This document shows positions 23,410 to 36,029 of a stretch of DNA of 64,000 bases, in pieces. A model generated the notes under the pieces. That model was not told where the DNA came from. It saw nothing but the letters and a program-made list of their open reading frames with translations, and did no database searches. Source of the DNA: Hofstenia miamia (lineage: Eukaryota; Xenacoelomorpha; Acoela; Hofsteniidae); NCBI GenBank assembly GCA_900660155.1, contig CABFPE010000200.1, positions 1,050,570 through 1,114,569 on the forward strand. The letters run 5' to 3'. How positions within the stretch are numbered: the stretch's first letter is position 1; the number at the start of each line of letters is the position of its first letter. Made by a program: the position numbers and the translations under genes.

Positions 23410-25339
23410 AAAAACATTATTTCAAATACTGAGGATTTTAATAACGTCATTTGAGTGACCGGATTAGTCAGAAAATAGTAAGCTAACATAACTGTATTAT
23501 GTAACTTATCAAAGCCTGGATTGTTTTGCTACAAAGACACGCAAATGATCTTATCACCAATGAAATTTTGATAATCAGTAATAGCCGACGTCACAAAAAG
23601 GAGTGTGTAATTCGATAGTATGTAAGGCACAGCTAGTGACGGGTCAAAACAATTATTGTAAAATGTAAGAATTCAACTAAACAATGAGCAAGGTAAGCGC
23701 AAACGATACAACTTTTGTTGTGAAACCAATTAAGATAACAAACCACATTGGAGGAATTTAAATTATTTCAAAATTATCCAATCACAATGTGCGCTATGAT
23801 TGGCTTAGCAACAAAAGTTGTATGGTTTATGCGGGCCTAAACCTCAAGTCCCTATAAAAAGGATGACAGGTAAAACAAGACATATGTGGGTACACAAATT
23901 AAGCCAATATTTGCACAGACAATGGTACTTAAGGCGTAAATTTGACACTGACAGGTATAACTATTATGTGTGACATCGTGGGTAGCAATCAACAAACAAA
24001 TGTGTAATCAGGTGTAGCAACATGTCAGGGTAGGCGTACTTAGTACCAATTAGCAACTGGTCCAACCCCAAACTAAAAAAAATTCAAAAAATAGGAATTT
24101 CACTGTACAAGGTAATACAAAAACTTAGAAATTTTGGAATTTTGCAGTAAGACACATTTATAAATTAAAGATACAGAAGACTAATGGAAAACTTTAAAAA
24201 AAGAATTAACTATGCATTTGTGAAGGCATCGAGAGCACAACATATTCCCTAATATACTTTACTCCTCTATCGAATGCCGTTGACATTTTTTATTTAATTC
24301 AATGTTTATGTTCATGTTTATATAAGAGTAAAATCAATTGAGTATTACTAGTGCTCAAATTTTCCTCTCTAAATATAGCAATTATACTTCCAATCCTAAA
24401 AATACATAATGGGGATTTTCTTATTTCATATTTAATTTGTAATCGTCTAGATAAATAAAAAAGAAAAAAGTCATAGCATTACTATCTCGCCAGTAAGTAC
24501 CACTGGTCCTAAATACTACGTAGAACATCAATAGTCGAACACTGAAATGATTTTGACTCTGACAGAGTTTTGCTAGTCCGTTATTTTTAGGAAGATACGG
24601 CGCCATGTTGCGGTTAAATAATCATGTGTTGATACCTCTAGCGGCAGAATTAATCATTTTCCGAATTTTATGAAAACTTTGGTGATTTTTACTAGTAAAA
24701 AAGTAAAATCGCCGTTTTCCGCAAGCGCTTATGCTTTTATTATGAATTCTACATTTTAATTTATTTCATTGAAGTACTTTTCACTAACTGTTAGTAAATG
24801 CGACGTTTCTGTTTAACTACTGAAATGTGTGGTGATTCCGACATTGAGCATTGAATGTTTCACGCCTTATTTTTTATTTTCAATTTTATGTTTGTGCGTT
24901 GGATTGTAAGTTGCGAAAAAGTTATACGTTCTAAGTAGAATGATGTACAACCGTTTCATTGACACGGAAAGCGCCCGTAATATGTTATGATGAAATCCTC
25001 TTTAATTATAATAAATATTAAGGATTGATTTCAGCGTAATTATTCTGTAATTTAATAGATTTTATTTTCAAAATTTTGCTTACTTATTATTATTGTATAA
25101 TTATAGTGCAAAAAACATGTCGTTACTTTTTTTGTATTGTGATTACGATCGTATTAAGATCGCAGATTGAAGCTATTTTACTATTGAATCTGTTCACTAT
25201 AATACTGGAATTTTATTGTGCCAGCCCTTTGCATTTTTGACGTCCTTTTTAGCGCTTTAGTATCAGCTGACGAATGTTTCATCGCATTAACCTTAGTTTG
25301 ATTTTGCAATCCTCTTTATCGAGCGGCGCTCAGGTTATG
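23410..25339. other. AT-rich DNA without recognised gene
   Basis: No product recognised on either strand. Confidence 0.55.
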
Positions 25340-25553
25340 AATGAATGAATTTAATTAAGCTAATTAAGCATGACAAATAAAATAAAGAAAATTCTTCTTT
25401 GAAATAGTCCACCAAGAAGTTATATCTCAACCGAGATAATAGTCACCCTGACGGACTTGAGTGAGCTGCACGATCTACACAATACATTTTCATCCGTTAG
25501 TGATGTAACCATGATACCTTAATCTAATATAGCTCATATCAGAAGGAGTAAGA

Positions 25554-27192
25554 TCATCTATATTTGAGATGAGTGGTGAATTCGATTAGAGCAGACACAA
25601 CTGTTTTATCAGCGAGATGTACATTAACACTCTGAAAAGGGATGCCACAGGATCTACACACCGAGACAAGTTTCCTTCTTTCAAAGTTATAAATAGGGCA
25701 CCGAAAAATGACGTGAGCAGCTGTTTCCAATTCTGTGCCGTGAGAAGAACAGAAGCCAGTCCGACCATCAGATTGCACTTGCCTGAGTGCTGTATCATGA
25801 GATCGTCAATGATTGGAGTTAGCATAGCGAGTGAGATGACTTCGTTAGTACCACTTGTTCGGAGTGCTCTGGTAATACGAACGGCCATACGTCTTTGCAG
25901 TGAAACCAGCTTCTTCTGAACATACTTGATTTTCAATCTACGTATGTCCCCAAATAACTAAGGCATACGCTACTTTCGGAATGATAACCACATTGTACAT
26001 AATTCTCAGATTAAAAGAAGATGCACCATATCTCGAATTTGATATGCTAGAGAGTCTTCCAATATACTGATTACATACAGATAAGATATTTGTCAGATGT
26101 TCATTAAAATTGAGTTTTCGATCGAAAGTTAAGCCCAAGGTTTTAACATTGTCGGTCAAAATTTTACCTTGAGGAGTGTCAATAAAGGTCGTATCATTGG
26201 AATTATTAAATTTTCCAATAAATATCGCTTGTGTTTTAGAGCGATTCCGCATTAAGCCATTGTCAGTAGACCATATCTCCAACAAGTTATAGATTTGCAA
26301 TGCTGACAAATGAGCAAGATCAGAACAGTCTGCCTGTATTATAGCATTAATAACATCGGCATAGGCAACACATTGATATACTTTTGAAAGACGAATTAAA
26401 ACAGGATCGATGCACCCCTTCCAAAAAGAGGGACTCAGGCATCCCCCTTGAGGAGTGCCACAGTTAGGGTTGACTGTAATATTTCGAAATTGGCTGCAAA
26501 TAACCGATCAATGAGATAAAAGTCTCCTAACAATTGAGACAACATATGCTTGAACATTATACGATAGAAGAGTTTCAATAATTCTCTTTGGCGGGGCTTG
26601 TTTGAAAGCTGCTGTAAAGTCAAAAGACATTAAAAGTGACCGTCGGTTCTTCACGCCGCTATTTCCAGTAAAGCTGTTTCTGTTGACTTGTTCTTAGAGA
26701 AGTCGTGTTGCGAGTTATTAAGCCATGACAGGTTCAGTCTCCTCTCGATAGTCTTTTCTAACAATTTCCCTATTTGAGGAGTGACCTATATGGGTCGATA
26801 ATGCTTGCTGGTTCTTGAGCCATCGGCCTTCTCAGGTTTGGATTTAGGAATGAAAGTAACAAGCGCTTCTTTTAGGATTCTTAGAAAGCATCCCCGAGCA
26901 AGGCATATATTAAATAGCCTAACGCAAGCTTTTACACAGTTTAAAGGCAATTGTTAAGATGTTCCGCTCTTATACCATCTAAAATAGTACTAAAATAGGA
27001 ATGCATAAGATCTTTATACATTTCATAAAAAGAGCCGCACAGATCTCCTTTACGGTTGCGGTAGTTAGCAAAATAAATTTTCTTAGTCTGGTTGCCAGAA
27101 GCAACCCTATGTAGAAATTTCCATGGTGAGGGTTGATTCTCACAACTGTCATTCCAGTAATCCGATTTTGCTACACGAATTTTCTTTTGCAA
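25554..27192 (-). pseudogene. Non-LTR ORF2: reverse transcriptase part, copy 1
   Basis: Reading down the minus strand: KIRVAKSDYWNDSC in the linker after the endonuclease (27192-26941); RT pieces around KPRQREL; GTPQGGCLSPSFWKGC at about 26450; then QCVAYADV near 26370, the catalytic box with the second aspartate replaced by valine (YADD to YADV); STDNGLMRNRSKTQAIF and VKTLGLTFDRKLNF (26309-25938); SLQRRMAVRITRAL; and finally ETAAHVIFRCPIYNFERRK (25778-25554), a HxxxC-type C-terminal finger common in this group. Several frame changes separate the blocks. It could not reverse-transcribe even if frames were restored, because of the box change. Confidence 0.9.
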
Positions 27193-27309
27193 TAGCCGCT
27201 TTAGGTGTTTTTACAAGAACATCTTAGCTGGATCATTAGTGGATTTGTAAACAAGCTAGGCATTGTTCCCTTTATTAACTATATCCGATAGCTCCCCCAG
27301 CGTGATTCT

Positions 27310-27990
27310 TGACGTGCCTATTTAACTATATTATAGGTGGCGATTGCTGAACAGCTATTTTGATTTTGGAGGTGATATCTTTGATCGATGCATTAATTTC
27401 ATCAGCTCAATCATCAGCTGGAAGATAGAAAGAACACCTGAACATGATTTGCGAAAAATTAGGGAAATCACATTTCTTTCATAAGTCATCAGTTGTGCTG
27501 CTTATATGATTCCCTGAGAGTTCTATTCGTATTGTGAGGTGCAAGCAAAACCATTGTTAACCTCTAAGAAATAATTTTGAACTTTCCGGATAGTGTCACT
27601 GCAGACGGCGGTTATATCTATAAAGCTTAACCCTCTCATAGAATTAATGAAGGCTGGACCATTGCATGCCTCATTAAGGATATGAAATTTGTTCTGATGT
27701 AAATGTAGACATAAGGATTCTCCTTTACTGTCTGTTCGCTTATCTTCCCAAGCACAATTATGATTGTTAAAATCACCACATATTGTACGTTTCCTTGGTA
27801 ATAGTAACATGAAAGTATCTAAAGAACGATATGTGGGTTGAATATAAGCCGAGCAAATATTAATGTTTGAGGTCGAAACGCACAGTTTGTCGATGATGGA
27901 GGTTCTTGTAAGCAAAAAGTAGAGTCAGATGGTGAATCGATGATAAACTCGACTTTTCCCAACATTTTTCTTAGTAATACTAATCACCTT
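27310..27990 (-). pseudogene. Non-LTR ORF2: endonuclease part, copy 1
   Basis: The open frame 27915-27523 reads SNINICSAYIQPTY, then TICGDFNNHNCAWEDKRTD, the GDFN motif of the exonuclease-endonuclease-phosphatase fold used by Jockey/CR1-type elements to nick target DNA, then SFIDITAVCSDTI, matching the 'xxDLxxxS' motif near its end. The N-terminal third of the domain lies in another frame. No complete domain can be translated. Confidence 0.85.
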
Positions 27991-28179
27991 GGCGTAAGGA
28001 TGTAGGTTTCTTAGTATACTTGTAAGTATGACAACGATTCACTTCGTCCTGAACAAACTTTTTCCAGTAATTGCCACGAAAATCGGTTTCATTGATTTGC
28101 GATATGACACTTTTCTTCAGTATTGGACAGCAGCCGTCAAAAGCGTGATGCGACCCAGTATCGTTTTCGTGTAAGCGAG

Positions 28180-28900
28180 ATCGTAGACAATTAGCACATT
28201 TAGTAGGTTTATTACAAACTCATTTGAGTGAATGATTTACCCCTCCGTTTTTACATGTTAGATGAGCATGAGTTTCTTTATGCGTACATTTGGCCGTATC
28301 CTAGACATTGCATACACTTGCGAGGCTTCCTTCGACATAAGTCCTTGTGATTTTAAACCCTAATGTTAGCTTCATTTGATTTGTTGATAGCCTTTCAAAT
28401 GTCTGGACTTCGGAAAGCATAGAAGTGTGCTATATATTTATCACAGTAAAAAATTTGTGAATTATCCTCAGTAAGACTTTGTCTAACACCTTGCTTTTCC
28501 TCGTCTGAGAAGTCACGGGGAAGATTAAATGGCAACAGCTTACTAATTATCCTAACATCAGGATCGATTTCCTTCAAAGCATGTAATACATCATGGCTTT
28601 TATCGGTACTTGTAATAAATACTGTCTTCTTTTCAAGCTTAATAATTTTCGAAGGCCTGATAACATGACTTTTATCGTCATTAATTTCAATATCATTGAA
28701 CTTACGATTCATAACAATCTTGACGTCAGGGTGTGCTTTGGGAACAACAAGCTCGCTATACAGCGGCATAGGTTTGGGCTCAGCCATACCTACTACAATG
28801 GTATCAACTGATGCCTGAAGCTGCTCTATCTTCTTACATACAGAACCTTGGTTAACACATTCCTCACACCTGTAAATAATATTGGGAATTTGTACCTTTC
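28180..28900 (-). pseudogene. Non-LTR ORF1 with zinc knuckles, copy 1
   Basis: The ORF starts no later than the MAEPKPMPLYSEL block at 28787. An in-frame stretch upstream reads CEECVNQGSVCKKIEQLQ, a paired-cysteine and short coiled segment that probably belongs to the same protein. The frame stays open to 28395, then shifts; the next part encodes CMQCLGYGQMYA, CKNGGVNHSLK and CANCLRSRLHEN, three knuckle-like Cys clusters as in Gag-like ORF1 proteins that coat element RNA. Frameshifts near 28395 and 28300 break it. Confidence 0.8.
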
Positions 28901-29060
28901 GCTGAACAGCCTTTTTATGGCTCGCAAAAAATTCGAGAATCTCATTAAACTGTATAGTAAACAGGCGCTCTGATTAAGTACGCAGAGTTCTCGAAATTCC
29001 CAATATAGTTTGATTCTCAATCGCTTTCTACTCGTATAGAAACATTTTTCAGTTTCCATG

Positions 29061-30211
29061 GCTTTGCAAGAATTCTTTAAATGATTAATGTTAACTAATA
29101 TCAGTGTTTATCGTTAAATATCTTCAAAAATAACCTTCCACGATTAACATCAATTCGGGTGATTAAATATCTTTCGGGTTTTCTATTGAATAATTTGGGA
29201 TTCTGGAATGCCATTTAGCCTTTCTCCCTTAGGCATATGAAAGGGCATTAATTTTTTATTATTAATAGGGATTTAAATTGTGGGGGTTTGAGAACTTTTT
29301 TGGTAGAAAGAAAGTTTTCACATAAAAATTTTATTCACACTCAAATTTTTTAGAAAAAATATTTATCTTACTTTCTTGGGCACGCATATCAATAACATCT
29401 GCTGTATCAATTTGCTTTGTATATTCCTTTTCAATATTTAATAAAAGAAGATACGTAATTTTGATGGAGCTATTGTGTTTCTTAGATACGTTTTTAATCT
29501 TCTTCAGCAACTAAAGAAACGTTTTGCTTTATATGATGTTGCGTAGGGTTATAGGTATAGCTGCATATAGCTGTAATATTATTAACATGGTAGAAAAATT
29601 GGTAATATCTCCGTTATGTCATTATCGAAAAATGTTTCAATTATTTCCACCGCTTTTTTGTTTTTGCGACTTCAGTATCTTTTGATTTGAATGAATGGAA
29701 CAGTTTGTGTTCAATTTGCAATCGATCACGAGCAGATTGTAAGAAATTGCGATTGTCTCAAAGTCACAGCTGGCTACAGATCGATTGCCTTTCAATAAAA
29801 CATATTCTAAAGCATATGTAACAAAACTTAATAATTTGTGGAAACCTGGATTCTATTACAGAGTTCATGTTTCTAACGCTGTATAGTGCGTCATTATTTT
29901 ACAATACGTTTTCGAATTTTTTATGCATTAACAGATCCGATAAATACAGCATCTAAAGGATGTTATGGTCTTCGATTGCTAACGCATGCATGTCTAAAAG
30001 AAAAAGGCAAATCATCATACCTCTGTTGTGATCTTATCATTAAGACTGTTGGATATTCTGTTCTCCTTTCCACAATAGCCTCAACTGTTTTTTCTTGGAA
30101 ATATTTGCTTAAAGTTTGTGTTTAGCACAATTTATCGAACACACTTGAAATGAATATAAATTTAATGTCCAATTTTGCTTTTTGTATATATATATATATA
30201 TATATATATAT
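29061..30211. other. Flank of retrotransposon copy 1, no gene recognised
   Basis: AT-rich, ends in a (TA)n run at about 30185-30211 before the N. Repeated at 33540-34690. An open frame at 29886-30125 is not like anything I know. Confidence 0.55.
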
Positions 30212-30212
30212 N

Positions 30213-30291
30213 TTCAGGATCTTTTGATAGCATTTCGAGGTCTATGTGAACTATCTCATTAGGTTGCATCGCGATAATCTTTTCCAGTGGT
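30213..30291. other. 79-bp island between two Ns
   Basis: No match in this window. It may be a stray read-sized contig. Confidence 0.8.
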
Positions 30292-30292
30292 N

Positions 30293-33200
30293 TGGAGTTA
30301 GCATAGCGAGTGAGATGACTTCGTTAGTACCACTTGTTCGGAGTGCTCTGGTAATACGAACGGCCATACGTCTTTGCAGTGAAACCAGCTTCTTCTGAAC
30401 ATACTTGATTTTCAATCTACGTATGTCCCCAAATAACTAAGGCATACGCTACTTTCGGAATGATAACCACATTGTACATAATTCTCAGATTAAAAGAAGA
30501 TGCACCATATCTCGAATTTGATATGCTAGAGAGTCTTCCAATATACTGATTACATACAGATAAGATATTTGTCAGATGTTCATTAAAATTGAGTTTTCGA
30601 TCGAAAGTTAAGCCCAAGGTTTTAACATTGTCGGTCAAAATTTTACCTTGAGGAGTGTCAATAAAGGTCGTATCATTGGAATTATTAAATTTTCCAATAA
30701 ATATCGCTTGTGTTTTAGAGCGATTCCGCATTAAGCCATTGTCAGTAGACCATATCTCCAACAAGTTATAGATTTGCAATGCTGACAAATGAGCAAGATC
30801 AGAACAGTCTGCCTGTATTATAGCATTAATAACATCGGCATAGGCAACACATTGATATACTTTTGAAAGACGAATTAAAACAGGATCGATGCACCCCTTC
30901 CAAAAAGAGGGACTCAGGCATCCCCCTTGAGGAGTGCCACAGTTAGGGTTGACTGTAATATTTCGAAATTGGCTGCAAATAACCGATCAATGAGATAAAA
31001 GTCTCCTAACAATTGAGACAACATATGCTTGAACATTATACGATAGAAGAGTTTCAATAATTCTCTTTGGCGGGGCTTGTTTGAAAGCTGCTGTAAAGTC
31101 AAAAGACATTAAAAGTGACCGTCGGTTCTTCACGCCGCTATTTCCAGTAAAGCTGTTTCTGTTGACTTGTTCTTAGAGAAGTCGTGTTGCGAGTTATTAA
31201 GCCATGACAGGTTCAGTCTCCTCTCGATAGTCTTTTCTAACAATTTCCCTATTTGAGGAGTGACCTATATGGGTCGATAATGCTTGCTGGTTCTTGAGCC
31301 ATCGGCCTTCTCAGGTTTGGATTTAGGAATGAAAGTAACAAGCGCTTCTTTTAGGATTCTTAGAAAGCATCCCCGAGCAAGGCATATATTAAATAGCCTA
31401 ACGCAAGCTTTTACACAGTTTAAAGGCAATTGTTAAGATGTTCCGCTCTTATACCATCTAAAATAGTACTAAAATAGGAATGCATAAGATCTTTATACAT
31501 TTCATAAAAAGAGCCGCACAGATCTCCTTTACGGTTGCGGTAGTTAGCAAAATAAATTTTCTTAGTCTGGTTGCCAGAAGCAACCCTATGTAGAAATTTC
31601 CATGGTGAGGGTTGATTCTCACAACTGTCATTCCAGTAATCCGATTTTGCTACACGAATTTTCTTTTGCAATAGCCGCTTTAGGTGTTTTTACAAGAACA
31701 TCTTAGCTGGATCATTAGTGGATTTGTAAACAAGCTAGGCATTGTTCCCTTTATTAACTATATCCGATAGCTCCCCCAGCGTGATTCTTGACGTGCCTAT
31801 TTAACTATATTATAGGTGGCGATTGCTGAACAGCTATTTTGATTTTGGAGGTGATATCTTTGATCGATGCATTAATTTCATCAGCTCAATCATCAGCTGG
31901 AAGATAGAAAGAACACCTGAACATGATTTGCGAAAAATTAGGGAAATCACATTTCTTTCATAAGTCATCAGTTGTGCTGCTTATATGATTCCCTGAGAGT
32001 TCTATTCGTATTGTGAGGTGCAAGCAAAACCATTGTTAACCTCTAAGAAATAATTTTGAACTTTCCGGATAGTGTCACTGCAGACGGCGGTTATATCTAT
32101 AAAGCTTAACCCTCTCATAGAATTAATGAAGGCTGGACCATTGCATGCCTCATTAAGGATATGAAATTTGTTCTGATGTAAATGTAGACATAAGGATTCT
32201 CCTTTACTGTCTGTTCGCTTATCTTCCCAAGCACAATTATGATTGTTAAAATCACCACATATTGTACGTTTCCTTGGTAATAGTAACATGAAAGTATCTA
32301 AAGAACGATATGTGGGTTGAATATAAGCCGAGCAAATATTAATGTTTGAGGTCGAAACGCACAGTTTGTCGATGATGGAGGTTCTTGTAAGCAAAAAGTA
32401 GAGTCAGATGGTGAATCGATGATAAACTCGACTTTTCCCAACATTTTTCTTAGTAATACTAATCACCTTGGCGTAAGGATGTAGGTTTCTTAGTATACTT
32501 GTAAGTATGACAACGATTCACTTCGTCCTGAACAAACTTTTTCCAGTAATTGCCACGAAAATCGGTTTCATTGATTTGCGATATGACACTTTTCTTCAGT
32601 ATTGGACAGCAGCCGTCAAAAGCGTGATGCGACCCAGTATCGTTTTCGTGTAAGCGAGATCGTAGACAATTAGCACATTTAGTAGGTTTATTACAAACTC
32701 ATTTGAGTGAATGATTTACCCCTCCGTTTTTACATGTTAGATGAGCATGAGTTTCTTTATGCGTACATTTGGCCGTATCCTAGACATTGCATACACTTGC
32801 GAGGCTTCCTTCGACATAAGTCCTTGTGATTTTAAACCCTAATGTTAGCTTCATTTGATTTGTTGATAGCCTTTCAAATGTCTGGACTTCGGAAAGCATA
32901 GAAGTGTGCTATATATTTATCACAGTAAAAAATTTGTGAATTATCCTCAGTAAGACTTTGTCTAACACCTTGCTTTTCCTCGTCTGAGAAGTCACGGGGA
33001 AGATTAAATGGCAACAGCTTACTAATTATCCTAACATCAGGATCGATTTCCTTCAAAGCATGTAATACATCATGGCTTTTATCGGTACTTGTAATAAATA
33101 CTGTCTTCTTTTCAAGCTTAATAATTTTCGAAGGCCTGATAACATGACTTTTATCGTCATTAATTTCAATATCATTGAACTTACGATTCATAACAATCTT

Positions 33201-33540
33201 GACGTCAGGGTGTGCTTTGGGAACAACAAGCTCGCTATACAGCGGCATAGGTTTGGGCTCAGCCATACCTACTACAATGGTATCAACTGATGCCTGAAGC
33301 TGCTCTATCTTCTTACATACAGAACCTTGGTTAACACATTCCTCACACCTGTAAATAATATTGGGAATTTGTACCTTTCGCTGAACAGCCTTTTTATGGC
33401 TCGCAAAAAATTCGAGAATCTCATTAAACTGTATAGTAAACAGGCGCTCTGATTAAGTACGCAGAGTTCTCGAAATTCCCAATATAGTTTGATTCTCAAT
33501 CGCTTTCTACTCGTATAGAAACATTTTTCAGTTTCCATGG
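30293..33540 (-). mobile_element. Non-LTR retrotransposon, copy 2, lacking its 3' end
   Basis: Same domains and same defects as copy 1, including the YADV box (near 30850), the GTPQGG motif (near 30930), the GDFN endonuclease motif (near 32255) and ORF1 (about 32660-33380). The part equal to 25340-25813 is absent. Confidence 0.9.
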
Positions 33541-34661
33541 CTTTGCAAGAATTCTTTAAATGATTAATGTTAACTAATATCAGTGTTTATCGTTAAATAT
33601 CTTCAAAAATAACCTTCCACGATTAACATCAATTCGGGTGATTAAATATCTTTCGGGTTTTCTATTGAATAATTTGGGATTCTGGAATGCCATTTAGCCT
33701 TTCTCCCTTAGGCATATGAAAGGGCATTAATTTTTTATTATTAATAGGGATTTAAATTGTGGGGGTTTGAGAACTTTTTTGGTAGAAAGAAAGTTTTCAC
33801 ATAAAAATTTTATTCACACTCAAATTTTTTAGAAAAAATATTTATCTTACTTTCTTGGGCACGCATATCAATAACATCTGCTGTATCAATTTGCTTTGTA
33901 TATTCCTTTTCAATATTTAATAAAAGAAGATACGTAATTTTGATGGAGCTATTGTGTTTCTTAGATACGTTTTTAATCTTCTTCAGCAACTAAAGAAACG
34001 TTTTGCTTTATATGATGTTGCGTAGGGTTATAGGTATAGCTGCATATAGCTGTAATATTATTAACATGGTAGAAAAATTGGTAATATCTCCGTTATGTCA
34101 TTATCGAAAAATGTTTCAATTATTTCCACCGCTTTTTTGTTTTTGCGACTTCAGTATCTTTTGATTTGAATGAATGGAACAGTTTGTGTTCAATTTGCAA
34201 TCGATCACGAGCAGATTGTAAGAAATTGCGATTGTCTCAAAGTCACAGCTGGCTACAGATCGATTGCCTTTCAATAAAACATATTCTAAAGCATATGTAA
34301 CAAAACTTAATAATTTGTGGAAACCTGGATTCTATTACAGAGTTCATGTTTCTAACGCTGTATAGTGCGTCATTATTTTACAATACGTTTTCGAATTTTT
34401 TATGCATTAACAGATCCGATAAATACAGCATCTAAAGGATGTTATGGTCTTCGATTGCTAACGCATGCATGTCTAAAAGAAAAAGGCAAATCATCATACC
34501 TCTGTTGTGATCTTATCATTAAGACTGTTGGATATTCTGTTCTCCTTTCCACAATAGCCTCAACTGTTTTTTCTTGGAAATATTTGCTTAAAGTTTGTGT
34601 TTAGCACAATTTATCGAACACACTTGAAATGAATATAAATTTAATGTCCAATTTTGCTTTT

Positions 34662-34690
<29 letters not shown>
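30293..34690. repeat. 4.4-kb block, second copy
   Basis: Matches 25814-30211 with no difference seen. It starts abruptly after the N inside the RT region and ends in the TA run into which the Tc1-like element at 34694 is inserted. Confidence 0.97.
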
Positions 34691-34693
<3 letters not shown>

Positions 34694-34700
<7 letters not shown>

Positions 34701-36029
34701 GGCCAAAAGTTTGGGAACAGTAACCTGTCTAAAGCGTGTTTTATGCTATTTCCTGGAAACTTCATAAAATTCCTGGAATTCCTAATTTTTTTCTTAGAAT
34801 TTACAACCGATTCATTTAGCCAATCAATTTCACACAACTTTAGATTTACACAATACATTTTCACTGAAAAACCACTATCATTATAGTTTGAAATATACTC
34901 CGCGGTAGTGAAATTCCACCAACAATGCGTGCTCAAATTCATATCTTGTACGAGGAGGGGTACAATTATCGCGCTATAGCTGTTAGAATGGGCGTATCTT
35001 CAGTATCCAGAAGTTTTACTCGCTATCAGCAACTGAAAATTTTTTCCTCTCGCAAGCGGTCTGGAAGACCAAAAGTGACAACCCCTCAGACCTTTAAGTA
35101 GTCAATCAACCATTCTCTTCATCTTCTGAAGTCAAAGCAGATCTAGGTGTGGTAGTGCAGAATGTATCAACACCATTAGGCGTTGATTGAATACTACCTT
35201 TGACATTCCATCGTGCAAACCGGCAGCCAAACCCCGATTGTCTTCAAAGAGCATTCGAGACTGGTTGCACTTCTACAGGCAATACCAACACTACACCCCT
35301 GAGATGCAGCATCAAATAATGTTTAGTGACAAATCCAAGATTTGCCAGTTTACATAATACTGGCCACACGTTCGATGACCAAGGAACCAAAGATTCAACA
35401 CACGTTACACGCAACAAACTTTCCGCTCAGCGCCCTCTGTGATGATTTGGGGTGCTATAACTGCGAATGGGCGTGCCCGTCTGCATTTTGTTCCTCACAA
35501 CGAGACAGTCACAGCCAAGGCCTATCTCAAAGTTCCCATGTTTATGCAGCTTCACGGAACATCTGTACTACAACAAGATGGTGCTCCTTGTCACAGCGGC
35601 AAAGTTATGAAACAGTGGATTGCATCACAAGACTTTCGGATGCTTGAAAACTGGCCGGTAAACTCCCCCGATCTCAACGTCATAGAAAATTGCTGGCATC
35701 ACATCAAAAACTGTCTGAGGAAGCGCCAATGCATATCACTCGACGAACTGAAGAAGCAAATTAAAGGGGTATGGTGCACAGAGATTACTGATGAATATTG
35801 TAGAAAGCTGATTGAGTCAATGTTAAATGGCATTGCTGCGTGTTTGGCCAATAATAGCGGACATACAAAATACTAGTGAGTTTTTCTGAATTAACTATTT
35901 ACTTTCTTCACGGTGTTATCATATTGTTTCTACATTTTGTTATTATATTGTTTCTACATTGCGTTTTTTAGTGTAAAATACAAAAATTTCTAAATTTGGA
36001 AAGTGTTCCCAAACTTTTGTCAAGTACTG
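34694..36029 (+). mobile_element. Tc1-like transposon, 1336 bp, inactive
   Basis: Ends are 'agtactggccaaaagtttgg' on the left and the near-inverse 'ccaaacttttgtcaagtact' on the right, bounded by TA inside TA-rich sequence. The size is normal for a full Tc1 element. The transposase frame is interrupted (see 34925-35876). The left boundary is uncertain by a base or two because it lies in a TA run. Confidence 0.93.
34925..35876 (+). pseudogene. Tc1-like DDE transposase, broken
   Basis: The N-terminus reads MRAQIHILYEEGYNYRAIAV and continues through a helix-turn-helix and SRKRSGRPKVTT, the 'GRP' hinge typical of Tc1 enzymes. A stop at about 35099 and frameshifts follow. Near 35310-35350 the block EMQHQIMFSDKSKI carries the first catalytic aspartate. 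The last 146 codons are intact (35439-35876): MIWGAITANGRARLHF, then LQQDGAPCHSGKVMKQW with the second aspartate, then NSPDLNVIENCWHHIK with the catalytic glutamate 34 residues on. The catalytic triad is therefore still visible; the first half is what is broken. Confidence 0.93.

Larger units (their letters stand above)
25340..29060 (-). mobile_element. Non-LTR retrotransposon, copy 1, inactive
   Basis: Minus-strand element of about 3.7 kb with the Jockey/CR1-type order: ORF1 with CCHC zinc knuckles (about 28180-28900), apurinic-like endonuclease (about 27310-27990), RT (about 25940-27190) and a C-terminal zinc-finger-like tail (25554-25936). Its 3' end near 25340 carries short '(attc)' repeats in the element's own direction instead of a long poly-A. 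Many frameshifts and stops occur. 25814 onward is repeated without change at 30293; only this copy has the 3' end. A 5'-truncated relative is at 21950. Confidence 0.9.
25814..30211. repeat. 4.4-kb block, first copy (second at 30293-34690)
   Basis: Offset is 4479 bp throughout. All open frames in it recur with identical translation in the second copy. It includes the retrotransposon minus its 3' end and about 1.1 kb of 5' flank up to a TA microsatellite. The copies are separated by Ns at 30212 and 30292 with a 79-bp island between. Confidence 0.97.

Noticed and set aside
24421-24606. 61-codon minus-strand frame as a gene
   Set aside because: Length expected by chance in this much DNA; no family resemblance.
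29886-30125. 79-codon frame in the flank of the retrotransposon as a gene
   Set aside because: It is repeated only because the whole 4.4-kb block is; no known motif and no splice context.
34629-34942. Open frames with runs of Ile-Tyr (also at 56476-56802)
   Set aside because: They are translations of TA microsatellites.
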